From Cetobacterium_A somerae (GTDB lineage: Bacteria; Fusobacteriota; Fusobacteriia; Fusobacteriales; Fusobacteriaceae), in assembly GCF_044784365.2 (NCBI RefSeq), contig NZ_CP173065.2: a stretch of DNA of 64,000 nucleotides. One strand, 5' to 3'. The notes beneath the pieces are model-generated. The model was not told the DNA's origin. It did not search any database and was given only the letters and a program-made list of their open reading frames with translations. Below, piece by piece: positions 10,051-18,111 of the stretch (positions are counted from its first letter, which is position 1; each line of letters opens with the position of its first letter). The translations under genes were made by a program, and so were the position numbers.

Positions 10051-10081
10051 AAAAATGGCTATCTTTTAGATAGCCATTTTT
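10051..10081. terminator. Bidirectional terminator between ilvA and the DsbA-like gene
   Basis: Perfect hairpin with arms AAAATGGCTATC and GATAGCCATTTT around a TTTTA loop, with A and T tracts on both sides. It can end both convergent transcripts. Confidence 0.9.
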
Positions 10082-10082
10082 A

Positions 10083-10661
10083 CTATTTTAATAATTCTAA
10101 CCATTTTTCAGTTGTTCTAGGAAAAGTTTCAAGTTGAGTATCATCGATGTAGAAAGTAGGTACAACGTCAAAATCAAATTCAGAAACTTCAGCATTTAGT
10201 TTTTGATGAGCTTCTTTAAATTTACCAGATAATAAAGCGTCAGCAAATTCAAATTTGGGTATTAATAAATTATCAGCAATTTCAATTAATATTTCAACGT
10301 TTCCGATATCTTTATTATGTAGCCAATATGCTTCTAGAACTGCTCTAACATATTCAATTCCTTTGTCATATTTTTCAGCGATATATATTCCTTCAAAAGC
10401 TAATGCTGTTCTAGGTTTTGGACTGATTGTTGGAAAATTAACTTCAATATTTTCCTGTTTTGCCCAATTAACTATATTTTTTTCAAAATATTCTTTGCTA
10501 GCTTCGTTAACTATAGGTTGTGGTTTCGGTTCAGGTGAAAGCTCATAAGGAAAAAATCTAAATTCTGGTTTTAAATTTTTTTCTTTTAAAGCTTTTTCTA
10601 AAATTTTTTCTCCAACATAACAATATGGACATACAAAATCTAAAATTATTGATATTTTCAT
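10083..10661 (-). CDS. DsbA-family oxidoreductase (FrnE-like)
   Basis: 192 residues with a thioredoxin fold. The redox motif C11-P-Y-C14 lies in LDFVCPYCYVGE, and the cis-proline loop is DVVPTFYID. There is no signal peptide, so the protein is probably cytoplasmic like FrnE. FrnE-type proteins are thiol oxidoreductases linked to oxidative stress. It is a monocistronic gene with an AGGAGG site. Confidence 0.87.
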   Translation of the reverse strand: MKISIILDFVCPYCYVGEKILEKALKEKNLKPEFRFFPYELSPEPKPQPIVNEASKEYFEKNIVNWAKQENIEVNFPTISPKPRTALAFEGIYIAEKYDKGIEYVRAVLEAYWLHNKDIGNVEILIEIADNLLIPKFEFADALLSGKFKEAHQKLNAEVSEFDFDVVPTFYIDDTQLETFPRTTEKWLELLK

Positions 10662-10742
10662 AACTTCCTCCTTAAATAATTACAATTATATTACTACTAT
10701 TACAAAATATCAATCTAAATCCTTTTAAAAAATAAAAAATAG

Positions 10743-10771
10743 TTGCATAAACTTTTTATTTATAGTATACT
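10743..10771 (+). promoter_or_regulatory. Sigma-70 type promoter of the leader RNA
   Basis: TTGCAT and TATACT are separated by exactly 17 bases. Transcription would start near 10778, just before the structured leader. Confidence 0.75.
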
Positions 10772-10777
10772 CCTTCT

Positions 10778-10945
10778 AACAATAGAAGAGAGGTTAGTTC
10801 ACTTCCATAAAAGGAGCCTAAGGCCGACGGCGATAATCTTTATGACCCTGTGAATTAAGTATTGTGACGCTGCCATAACAATACGCTTATTAGTTTATAA
10901 TTAAGTTCTCGAAGGCATACCAATTTTGGTATGTCTTTTTCTTTT
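10778..10945 (+). promoter_or_regulatory. Structured leader RNA with terminator, probable riboswitch of unassigned class
   Basis: A nine-base-pair stem joins TTAGTTCAC (10794-10802) to GTGAATTAA (10850-10858). Inside it CATAAA pairs with TTTATG (10806-10811 and 10839-10844), closing a GC-rich loop with GCCTAAGGC and GCCGACGGC. A second hairpin, GTATTGT/ACAATAC (10859-10865 and 10878-10884), follows. The end is a terminator hairpin CATACCAA/TTGGTATG with TCTTTTTCTTTT after it. GC content is far above the surroundings. I compared it by eye with lysine, TPP, Mg, cobalamin, SAM, glycine and purine consensus sequences and found no convincing match. Confidence 0.65.
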
Positions 10946-10976
10946 GGGGTAGACATTAAAATTTGGGAGGATATAA

Positions 10977-12062
10977 ATGTCAAAAACTTTTTTATTAACT
11001 TTTTTATCATTAACTACACTAGTACTTGCTAAAACTGAGTATACTGGAGGAAAATATCTTGGGAAAGATGTAATAACAAACTTAGATGTAGAGGATTTAG
11101 AGGATGGAAAAACATATGAATTTTTCTTTGAAGGAACAGAGAATAGTTTAGGAAATCCATGGTATATTCCAGTTACAGTAATTAAAGGAGAAAAATCAGG
11201 TAAGAAATTTTTAATTAATTCAGGTGTTCATGGAAATGAATTAAATCCGATTTTAACTACTTATAAGATAAAAGAGAAATTAAAACCACAAGATTTGAAG
11301 GGAACAATAACAATAGTTCATGGAATGAATATACCTGGATTGTTAAATAATAATAGAGGTTATACATTTGGAGGAGGTTCTGAAAGCACATCAGATTTGA
11401 ATAGACAAATGGATTCGGGAAAGACAGCAACATCAGACCAAAAATATTCAACATTACTTTGGAATAATTTATTATCAAAAAATGCAGATAAAGTAATTGA
11501 TTTACACACAAGTGGAAAAGGAAGTAAATTCCCATTATTTGTTTATGCTGACTTTAGAAATCCAGATATTAAAAAGATGGCAGAATTAACAAGAGCAGAT
11601 ATTGTAAAAATGGATAATGGGGAAAAGGGTTCTGTGGAAACATCATTTGTAGAGTTGGGAATTCCAAGTATTACTTTTGAATTGGGATCTTCAGAAACAC
11701 AAGAAGCTTTAATAGTAGAAAGAGCAACAAATGGAGTCATAAATAATCTTATTTATTGGGATAATTTAAGTGGAAAAAAAATAACACCGGAGACAGAGAC
11801 ATTTTATGGAAATTCATGGAGTCGTATTCGAGCTGAAAAAGGTGGGTTTGTAGAAACAAAAGTTAATGTAATGGATAAAGTAAAAAAAGGAGATATTTTA
11901 TTTACTCAATATGATGCTTTTGGAAAAGTTTTAAAAAATTATGAAGCACCGAATGATGGAGTAGTAGCAAGTGTAAAAGATTATCCTTTTAGTGAGCCTG
12001 GGGACTCTTTAGGAAGAGTTATAGAATATGATTCAAAAGATAAAGATCAAATTTTAAAATAA
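10977..12062 (+). CDS. Exported succinylglutamate desuccinylase/aspartoacylase-family deacylase
   Basis: 361 residues with a signal peptide ending near LVLA-KTE. Zinc ligands match the AstE/AspA family: H85 and E88 in VHGNE, and H177 in DLHTSG. DLNRQ (140-144) supplies the substrate-binding arginine, and ITFELG (E235) is the likely catalytic glutamate. The C-terminal part (about 285-355) resembles a lipoyl/barrel-like module with GGFVETKVNVMDKVKKGD. The protein probably removes acyl or amino-acyl groups in the periplasm; the substrate is unknown. It is controlled by the leader RNA upstream. Confidence 0.85.
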   Translation: MSKTFLLTFLSLTTLVLAKTEYTGGKYLGKDVITNLDVEDLEDGKTYEFFFEGTENSLGNPWYIPVTVIKGEKSGKKFLINSGVHGNELNPILTTYKIKEKLKPQDLKGTITIVHGMNIPGLLNNNRGYTFGGGSESTSDLNRQMDSGKTATSDQKYSTLLWNNLLSKNADKVIDLHTSGKGSKFPLFVYADFRNPDIKKMAELTRADIVKMDNGEKGSVETSFVELGIPSITFELGSSETQEALIVERATNGVINNLIYWDNLSGKKITPETETFYGNSWSRIRAEKGGFVETKVNVMDKVKKGDILFTQYDAFGKVLKNYEAPNDGVVASVKDYPFSEPGDSLGRVIEYDSKDKDQILK

Positions 12063-12064
12063 AT

Positions 12065-12090
12065 AAAAATGGGCTAATTAGCCCATTTTT
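12065..12090. terminator. Bidirectional terminator
   Basis: The palindrome AAAATGGGCTAATTAGCCCATTTT sits between two convergent genes, with A/T tracts on both sides. Confidence 0.9.
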
Positions 12091-13462
12091 ATTCCCAATC
12101 ACCTTTTGTTTTCCAATAATCTGCAATCTCTTCAAGTGTTTTATCTTTTGTTTCAGGGAGAAATAGAATTATGATAAAAAATATTAACATAGAACCAGAA
12201 AAAATAATAAATGAAATTGATCCATGAAATTTTTCTGTTAAATAGATATTAGCATTTAGTAGAGGGAAGGAGTAAATTATTGCTGCATCAGCAATCCAAT
12301 TTATCATACCAGTAAGAGAGCTTCCTTTTGATCTAATAACAGTTGGAAGAACTTCAGATATATAAACAGTAAGCATAGCACCAGCAGATATAGTAAAGAA
12401 AAAATTATAAATATATATAAAATAAGATAAATCTAATCCAATTTGCGTTTCATATAAAGAATAAGCAATAAACGCTTCCGAAAAAAACATTCCTGCTGCA
12501 CCAATAAGTAAAAGGATTTTTCGACCCATTTTATCGGCAAATGTAACTACAAAAATAGCACCTAATAATTCTGAAACACCAATAAATATACTTTGAAAAT
12601 AAGCCAAACTAGGAGTGTCACTAGAAATGGTTGCAAATATTTTTTGAGCATAATATGTGATAGCATTTACTCCAGAAAGTTGTCTAAATATTGGGAAAAT
12701 AATACAAAGAGTTAAAGCATAAACAAGACCACCACGAATTTTTATTTTTTTTCCAGATATTTCTGGAGAGTTATTGGTAAGCATTTCTGAAAAAACTATA
12801 TTTACCCGTTCTTTCGAATCAATAAAAGCTTCCAAGCTTTCTTTCGCTTCTTCAATTCGACCTTTAATTATAAGCCAACGAGGACTTTCAACAAGAGTGA
12901 GCATGCTAAATAGCATAATAATTAATAACGCAATTTCAATAAAAATTAGAACTCTCCATCCAAATTTAATATTCCATTCTAAAGAAAAATGATAGTTAAA
13001 TATAAATCCAATAGTATAGCCTAATATTAATCCAAAAGCTAAAAGCAGTTGACGAATAGAGCCTGCTCGACCTCTTTTAGGAGCAGGTGCGACTTCTGTA
13101 ATATACATTGGAGCTGCAACAAATATTAACCCAATAGAAAAACCAAAAACAATTCTTCCAATATAAAAAATAGTAATAAATGGGGCGAGTGAGGCAAATA
13201 AAAGACCAATTATTCCAACGATAACTCCATAAATCATTGTTAGTTTCCGTCCGATTTTATCACTAAAATATCCTGCAAGTAAACTTCCGAAAAAGTTTCC
13301 AATAAGAGATATGGCAACAAGAATTCCGACTTGACTAGGACCTAATTTAAAATATGGTTGAATATATTTAACAGATCCTCCCAAATTAGCAGAATCATAT
13401 ACAAATATAAATCCAGCCATACCAACAATAGAGGCTACAGTGTATATATTTTTATTCTTCAT
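12089..13462 (-). CDS. Sugar porter family MFS transporter
   Basis: 457 residues with twelve predicted membrane segments. Sugar-porter signatures are visible: GYFSDKIGRKLTM after TM2, the FGFSIGL segment, ESPRWLIIKGR before the central loop, RQLSGVNAITYYAQ in TM7 and PETKDKTLEEI at the C terminus. It likely imports a monosaccharide by proton symport. It lies next to and on the same strand as the GntR regulator gene, facing away from the PTS operon, so it may belong to the same regulon. Confidence 0.9.
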   Translation of the reverse strand: MKNKNIYTVASIVGMAGFIFVYDSANLGGSVKYIQPYFKLGPSQVGILVAISLIGNFFGSLLAGYFSDKIGRKLTMIYGVIVGIIGLLFASLAPFITIFYIGRIVFGFSIGLIFVAAPMYITEVAPAPKRGRAGSIRQLLLAFGLILGYTIGFIFNYHFSLEWNIKFGWRVLIFIEIALLIIMLFSMLTLVESPRWLIIKGRIEEAKESLEAFIDSKERVNIVFSEMLTNNSPEISGKKIKIRGGLVYALTLCIIFPIFRQLSGVNAITYYAQKIFATISSDTPSLAYFQSIFIGVSELLGAIFVVTFADKMGRKILLLIGAAGMFFSEAFIAYSLYETQIGLDLSYFIYIYNFFFTISAGAMLTVYISEVLPTVIRSKGSSLTGMINWIADAAIIYSFPLLNANIYLTEKFHGSISFIIFSGSMLIFFIIILFLPETKDKTLEEIADYWKTKGDWE

Positions 13463-13557
13463 TTAATATCCTCCTTAAAAAACCATAGAATTAAGACTAA
13501 AATATAATGGTTTTACAAGTAAAAACATATAAATCCTTGAAGAAGTAAAAATATATT

Positions 13558-14286
13558 TTAAATAAAATTATTTAGACGAACCTTATATTTGAAACTATTT
13601 CCTTTAACTATTGATTTTGTATATTCAATAATACTATTTTTTTCAAATGTATATCTTTCGAGAGTCATACCACAATCACCAGGAACTGCGTTTAAAAATA
13701 AACTATCATTTTCATTTAAAATACAAGGTGAAAAAGTTTCTTCAGCATATGAGATAGAAACATTATATTTATTTTTCATGAGATTATACAGTCCGTTTAA
13801 TTCAATATCACTTTCTAAAATTTCTTCAAATCTCCATTGAGGTAAGTATGTTGTCTCATACATAAGGGCCTCATTATCAGCTAAACGAACTCTATTTAAA
13901 ATAAAAATTTTATCATTAGGGTGTATATTTAGTTTTGCAGCTATGACATTTCCAGCTTCTTTTAAAATTAGATTTAGAATTTTATTTCCAGGAATTTTAC
14001 CTAATTTAATCATTTCATCACTGAAGGAATAAAAACCATTCAAATCTTGATTTATTTTGTGAGTTGATACGAAATTTCCTTTTCCATGTATTTTATAAAT
14101 ATCTTTTTGTTTCTCAAGTTCAGATAAAGCTTGTCGAACAGTAGCTCGACTAATATTAAAAGTTTCTGATAACTCCCTTTCAGAAGGAATTTTTTCGCCT
14201 TCATTGTATGTACCAGATTTTATTTGTTCTAAAATGATTTCAACTAGCTGTAAATAAAGTGGTGTTGTAGAAGATTTATCAATCAC
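13558..14286 (-). CDS. GntR-family transcriptional regulator (HutC/UTRA type)
   Basis: 242 residues. An N-terminal winged helix-turn-helix (about 8-75, IPSERELSETFNISRATVRQALSELE) precedes a C-terminal UTRA effector domain. HutC-type proteins of this kind (NagR, AgaR-like) sense phosphorylated sugars. It is divergent from the PTS operon, and GGTAYGTAC sites lie at both downstream promoters, so it is the likely local repressor of the amino-sugar genes. Confidence 0.9.
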   Translation of the reverse strand: MIDKSSTTPLYLQLVEIILEQIKSGTYNEGEKIPSERELSETFNISRATVRQALSELEKQKDIYKIHGKGNFVSTHKINQDLNGFYSFSDEMIKLGKIPGNKILNLILKEAGNVIAAKLNIHPNDKIFILNRVRLADNEALMYETTYLPQWRFEEILESDIELNGLYNLMKNKYNVSISYAEETFSPCILNENDSLFLNAVPGDCGMTLERYTFEKNSIIEYTKSIVKGNSFKYKVRLNNFI

Positions 14287-14436
14287 TATAGTACCTCCCT
14301 AATAAAGTTTAATTTTTTCAAATTATATCAAAGTTATAAGAATTTGTCTTGAAAAAAATATTTTTGAAATTTTTTTTATAAAATATAGGGTAGAGAGATA
14401 TATGAAAAAATAAAAAAATAAAAGTAGAATCCATTA

Positions 14437-14464
14437 TTGACAATGAAAAAAAATGAGGTATACT
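14437..14464 (+). promoter_or_regulatory. Promoter of the PTS operon
   Basis: TTGACA and TATACT are separated by 16 bases. The candidate GntR operator lies just downstream. Confidence 0.75.
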
Positions 14465-14490
14465 CGTACCAATAAAAGTGGTACGTACAA
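14465..14490 (+). promoter_or_regulatory. Candidate GntR operator in front of the PTS operon
   Basis: TGGTACGTACAA resembles the site CTGGTATGTACCAG found at the second promoter of the locus (17137). An inverted repeat CGTACC/GGTACG also spans the start-site region. The position after the -10 box suits repression. Confidence 0.55.
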
Positions 14491-14515
14491 AAAATAAAAA
14501 AGAGGGGTGTTTTTT

Positions 14516-14998
14516 ATGCCGGAACCAAATATTGTTTTAGTGAGAATTGATAACAGATTGATTCATGGTCAAGTTGCAACTGCGTGGGCACAACATTCAG
14601 GAGCTAATTTATTATTAGTTCCAAATGATGATGTAGCACAAAATCCTACAAGACAAAGTCTGATGAATTTAGCCGCACCAAAAGGAGCTCAGACAAGATA
14701 TTTTTCTATTCAAAAAACTATAGATATTATTCATAAAGCTGCACCAAGACAGCTTATAGCAATAATAGCTGAAACACCTCAAGATGTATTAAAATTAGTT
14801 GAAGGGGGAGTGCCAATAAAAAAAGTAAATATTGGAAATATGCATATGGCTGAGGGGAAAAAACAAATATCTAAAGCTGTTTGTGTAGATGAAAATGATA
14901 TATCAACATTCAAAAAATTATCAGAATTAGGTATTGAATTGGAAATTCAAAGAGTTCCAACAGAAGGAAAGGAAAATATTCTAGAATTGATAAAATAG
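14516..14998 (+). CDS. PTS mannose/fructose/sorbose-family transporter subunit IIB
   Basis: 160 residues from the ATG at 14516; a GTG at 14507 is too close to the AGAGGGG ribosome binding site. The phosphorylated histidine is H17 in VRIDNRLIHGQVATAW, the hallmark of mannose-class IIB. It accepts phosphate from IIA and passes it to the incoming sugar. It is first gene of a IIB-IIC-IID-IIA operon like the AgaVWEF (N-acetylgalactosamine) and hyaluronan-disaccharide systems. Confidence 0.93.
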   Translation: MPEPNIVLVRIDNRLIHGQVATAWAQHSGANLLLVPNDDVAQNPTRQSLMNLAAPKGAQTRYFSIQKTIDIIHKAAPRQLIAIIAETPQDVLKLVEGGVPIKKVNIGNMHMAEGKKQISKAVCVDENDISTFKKLSELGIELEIQRVPTEGKENILELIK

Positions 14999-15009
14999 GA
15001 GGGGTGTAG

Positions 15010-15795
15010 ATGTTATTAAAAGCTTTTTTAGTTGCCATTTATGCGGGATTAGCTGGAATAGATTTATTTGATGGACTATCACATATTCATAGACCATTAG
15101 TAAGTGGATTAATAGTGGGATTGATTTTAGGTGATATGAAAATGGGATTAATTGCAGGAGCAACATTAGAACTAGTTTGGATGGGAGCTGTTCCTGTTGG
15201 TGGAGCTCAACCACCAAATGTAGTTGTAGGAGGAATAATTGGATCAGCATTTGCAATTATGGCCAAGCAAGATCCTACTGTTGCTGTGGGGATTGCAATT
15301 CCTTTTGCAGTAGCAGTTCAAGCATGTATAACGCTATTATTTACATTTTTTTCTCCAGTTATGCATAAGGCAGATAAGTATGCAGAAAGTTGTGATACAA
15401 AAGGAATAGAGAGAATAAACTATTTAGGAATGGGGATTTTATTTATTTTTTATTTTACAGTAGTATTTTTACCAATATCAATAGGAGCAGAAGCAGCTCA
15501 AGGAATAGTTTCTTTATTACCACCGTGGTTAATTAAAGGATTTGGAGTAGCTGGTGGAATGATGCCAGCAATAGGATTTGCTCTTTTATTAAATATAATG
15601 TTTAAAAAAGAATATATAATATTCTTTGTATTAGGGTTTATACTAGCAACATATTTAAATTTACCAGTAATAGCCATTGCAGCAATAGGGTTCATAATAG
15701 CTATATATGATTATCAGAAGAGTAAAAGTGTTGATAAAATTAAGGGATTATCTTTAACATCTTCTACAGAGGAGGATTATAGCGATGGAATATAA
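15010..15795 (+). CDS. PTS mannose-family transporter subunit IIC
   Basis: 261 residues, strongly hydrophobic, with the IIC signature LELVWMGAVPVGGAQPPNVVVGGIIG (about residues 50-75). With IID it forms the membrane channel. It starts 11 bases after the IIB stop behind a GGAGGGG site. A hydrophilic C-terminal tail contains the start codon of the next gene. Confidence 0.93.
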   Translation: MLLKAFLVAIYAGLAGIDLFDGLSHIHRPLVSGLIVGLILGDMKMGLIAGATLELVWMGAVPVGGAQPPNVVVGGIIGSAFAIMAKQDPTVAVGIAIPFAVAVQACITLLFTFFSPVMHKADKYAESCDTKGIERINYLGMGILFIFYFTVVFLPISIGAEAAQGIVSLLPPWLIKGFGVAGGMMPAIGFALLLNIMFKKEYIIFFVLGFILATYLNLPVIAIAAIGFIIAIYDYQKSKSVDKIKGLSLTSSTEEDYSDGI

Positions 15796-16606
15796 TAATA
15801 ATGGATATGTAGATAGTAGTCAAGAAAAAGTTATAACAAAAAAAGATTTAAATCATATGGTTTGGAGATCATTTTTATTACAAGCATCATTTAACTATGA
15901 AAGAATGCAAGCGTGTGGATGGTTATATAGCATGATACCAGCATTGAAAAAAATTCATAAAAATAAAGAGGATTTATCTAGATCAATGAAATTACATATG
16001 GAGTTTTTCAATGTTCACCCATTTCTGGTAACTTTTGTACAGGGAATTGTAACAGCAATGGAAGAAAATAAAGAGAGTCAAGAGGCTATACGGGGAATTA
16101 AAATTGCACTAATGGGACCTTTAGGTGGAATAGGAGATGCTTTATTTTGGTTTACATTATTGCCAATAGCTGCGAGTATAGGAGTTTCATTATCTTTGGA
16201 AGGAAGTATAGCAGGACCTATTATTTTTCTATTGATATTTAATTCGGTTCATATTTTCTTAAGATTTTTCTTAATGCATTATTCTTATAAAATGGGAGTA
16301 GAGGCTATAGAAAAATTACAAGGAGATACAGAGTATGTAACAAAAGGTTCGTTAATATTAGGTTTAACAGTTGTAGGTGGATTGATAGCTTCTTTTGTTA
16401 GATTAAACATACCGTATGTTATAGAAATGGGTAGTACAATAGTAAATATTCAAACAGATGTAATTGATAAAATAATGCCAAATATGTTGCCTTTACTGTA
16501 TACTCTTCTTATGTTTTATTTATTAAAGAAAAAGAAAACACCAATAACATTGATTATGTTGACATTAGCTATTGGAATAATAGGAAGTTTGATAGGAATA
16601 CTTTAG
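15785..16606 (+). CDS. PTS mannose-family transporter subunit IID
   Basis: 273 residues. The EIID landmarks are SFLLQASFNYERMQACGW near the N terminus, HPFLVTFVQGIVTAMEE in the middle and the IKIALMGPLGGIGDALFW block. C-terminal membrane segments follow. Its ATG lies inside the end of IIC (11-base overlap), indicating coupled translation. Confidence 0.93.
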   Translation: MEYNNNGYVDSSQEKVITKKDLNHMVWRSFLLQASFNYERMQACGWLYSMIPALKKIHKNKEDLSRSMKLHMEFFNVHPFLVTFVQGIVTAMEENKESQEAIRGIKIALMGPLGGIGDALFWFTLLPIAASIGVSLSLEGSIAGPIIFLLIFNSVHIFLRFFLMHYSYKMGVEAIEKLQGDTEYVTKGSLILGLTVVGGLIASFVRLNIPYVIEMGSTIVNIQTDVIDKIMPNMLPLLYTLLMFYLLKKKKTPITLIMLTLAIGIIGSLIGIL

Positions 16607-16626
16607 AAAATTACAGGGAGATGAAT

Positions 16627-17052
16627 ATGTTTAAAATTATTGTAAGTGGTCATGGAGAGTTTGCTTCTGCTATTGAAAAAACATTAGAATATATTATAGG
16701 TAAACAAGAAAATATAGAGTATATAAACTTTAATAATGGAATGGGAACTAAAGAGTTAGAGAAAAGATATACTGAATCTCTTTTAAAGAATGGAGATAGA
16801 GAAACTCTTTTTTTAACAGATTTAGCAGGTGGAACTCCGTTTTCAACAGCAGTAACTTTGTCTCAAAATATGAAAAATATATATGTATTGGGTGGTATAA
16901 ATATTCCTACAATTTTAGCAGCAATAGAATATAGAGATGAAGAAAGTCTAGAAAAAGCAATAGTTGATATAATAAATCATGGAAAAGAATCTATAGTTAT
17001 ATTTGAAAAAAAAGAGCTAAATGATAATTTTCAAATTGAAGATGGAATATAG
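16627..17052 (+). CDS. PTS mannose-family transporter subunit IIA
   Basis: About 141 residues. The ATG at 16627 is preferred over 16621 because the AGGGAG site ends at 16620. The N-terminal histidine H9 in IIVSGHGEFASAI is the phosphorylation site, and FLTDLAGGTPFSTA is the conserved glycine segment. It takes phosphate from HPr and donates it to IIB. It is the last gene before an internal terminator and a new promoter. Confidence 0.92.
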   Translation: MFKIIVSGHGEFASAIEKTLEYIIGKQENIEYINFNNGMGTKELEKRYTESLLKNGDRETLFLTDLAGGTPFSTAVTLSQNMKNIYVLGGINIPTILAAIEYRDEESLEKAIVDIINHGKESIVIFEKKELNDNFQIEDGI

Positions 17053-17059
17053 TATTAAA

Positions 17060-17089
17060 AAGTCTTAGAAATTATCTAAGACTTTTTTC
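17060..17089 (+). terminator. Terminator after the PTS genes
   Basis: Hairpin AAGTCTTAGA/TCTAAGACTT with a following T run. It separates the PTS genes from the catabolic genes, which have their own promoter. Confidence 0.88.
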
Positions 17090-17099
17090 ATAAAAATAA

Positions 17100-17128
17100 T
17101 TGACAAAATAAAAAAAATTAACTATAAT
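17100..17128 (+). promoter_or_regulatory. Consensus promoter of the catabolic operon
   Basis: A perfect TTGACA, 17-base spacer and perfect TATAAT. Such a strong promoter normally needs a repressor, and an operator lies at the start site. Confidence 0.88.
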
Positions 17129-17136
17129 CATTTTAA

Positions 17137-17150
17137 CTGGTATGTACCAG
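17137..17150 (+). promoter_or_regulatory. GntR-type operator at the transcription start
   Basis: CTGGTATGTACCAG has perfect six-base arms CTGGTA/TACCAG, like the GGTNTANACC-type sites of HutC/NagR regulators. It covers the predicted start, so binding would block initiation. The GntR protein encoded at 13558-14286 is the natural candidate. Confidence 0.7.
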
Positions 17151-17175
17151 TAAAAAAATATTGGGGTGGTACATA

Positions 17176-18111
17176 ATGAAATTTTTTATAGGAATAGATA
17201 GCGGTGGAACAAAAACAGCTGTTTCAGTTATAGATGAAGATAAAAATGAGGTTTTAAGTTTTCAAAAAGGAACTGGTCATTATTTACAAATTGGTTTTAA
17301 TGGATTAGAAGAATTGTTGATATCTATACTAGAGGAAGTTTTAGAAAAGTTAAATATAACTAAAGATGATATAGGTTATATATTTGCAGGTATTCCAGGG
17401 TATGGAGAGATAAAAGAGGATCAAAAAATAATTGAAGATGTTGCCAAAAAATCTTGGAGAGGGATAAAGTTTCAATTAGGAAATGATATGAAAGCTGGTT
17501 GGGCTGGATCGTTGGAATGTAACCCTGGGATTAATATCATAGCTGGAACAGGAGCTATTGGATATGGAATAAATGAACTAGGGGAAGAAGCAAGAACAAG
17601 CGGTTGGGGACATGCATGTGGTGATGAAGGGTCGGCTTACTGGATTGCTAAAAAAGGAATTGAAATATTTACAAAACAAGCAGATGGAAGATATCCTAAA
17701 ACAGCTTTATATACTACTATGAGAGAAGAATTAAATTTAAAAGAAGATTTTGATTTGATAGATTTAATTTATAATCAATATTCTCTTGATAGGGGAAAAA
17801 TAGCTCAATTATCAATGGTAGTTTATAAAGCAGCAGAAAAAAATGATCCACACTGTATAGAGATATTTAAAGAAGCATCAATAGAGATTGGACTTATGAT
17901 AAAAGCTATATCTGAAAAAATAGATTTCATTGAGAAGCCTATAAAGGTTTCATACGTAGGTGGTGTATTTAAAGCTTCAAAATATATTTTTGATAATTTA
18001 AAAATTTATTTAAAAAATAATAAAATTGATGCAGTAATACTTGAACCAAAATACACGCCAGTTTATGGATCAGCACTTTATGCATTAAAATTATGGGAGG
18101 GGAATAAATAA
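17176..18111 (+). CDS. BadF/BadG/BcrA/BcrD ATPase-family sugar kinase (N-acetylhexosamine kinase-like)
   Basis: 311 residues from the ATG at 17176, seven bases after GGGGTGG. The ASKHA fold is shown by GIDSGGTKTA (phosphate 1), GTGAIGYGI (phosphate 2) and SYVGGVFKAS (adenosine loop). GWGHACGDEGSAYWI matches N-acetylglucosamine kinase-like members. It probably phosphorylates an amino sugar released inside the cell, for example after lyase cleavage of an imported oligosaccharide, complementing the PTS route. Confidence 0.85.
   Translation: MKFFIGIDSGGTKTAVSVIDEDKNEVLSFQKGTGHYLQIGFNGLEELLISILEEVLEKLNITKDDIGYIFAGIPGYGEIKEDQKIIEDVAKKSWRGIKFQLGNDMKAGWAGSLECNPGINIIAGTGAIGYGINELGEEARTSGWGHACGDEGSAYWIAKKGIEIFTKQADGRYPKTALYTTMREELNLKEDFDLIDLIYNQYSLDRGKIAQLSMVVYKAAEKNDPHCIEIFKEASIEIGLMIKAISEKIDFIEKPIKVSYVGGVFKASKYIFDNLKIYLKNNKIDAVILEPKYTPVYGSALYALKLWEGNK

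Noticed and set aside
10790..10920. Lysine riboswitch or Mg (M-box) riboswitch for the 10.8 kb leader
   Set aside because: Fragments such as AGAGGTT and GGCCGACGG look similar, but the conserved loop and junction sequences of those classes are missing.
15177..15368. Cysteine/serine-rich plus-strand ORF inside the PTS IIC gene
   Set aside because: It is an out-of-frame shadow of a clear IIC gene with no ribosome binding site.
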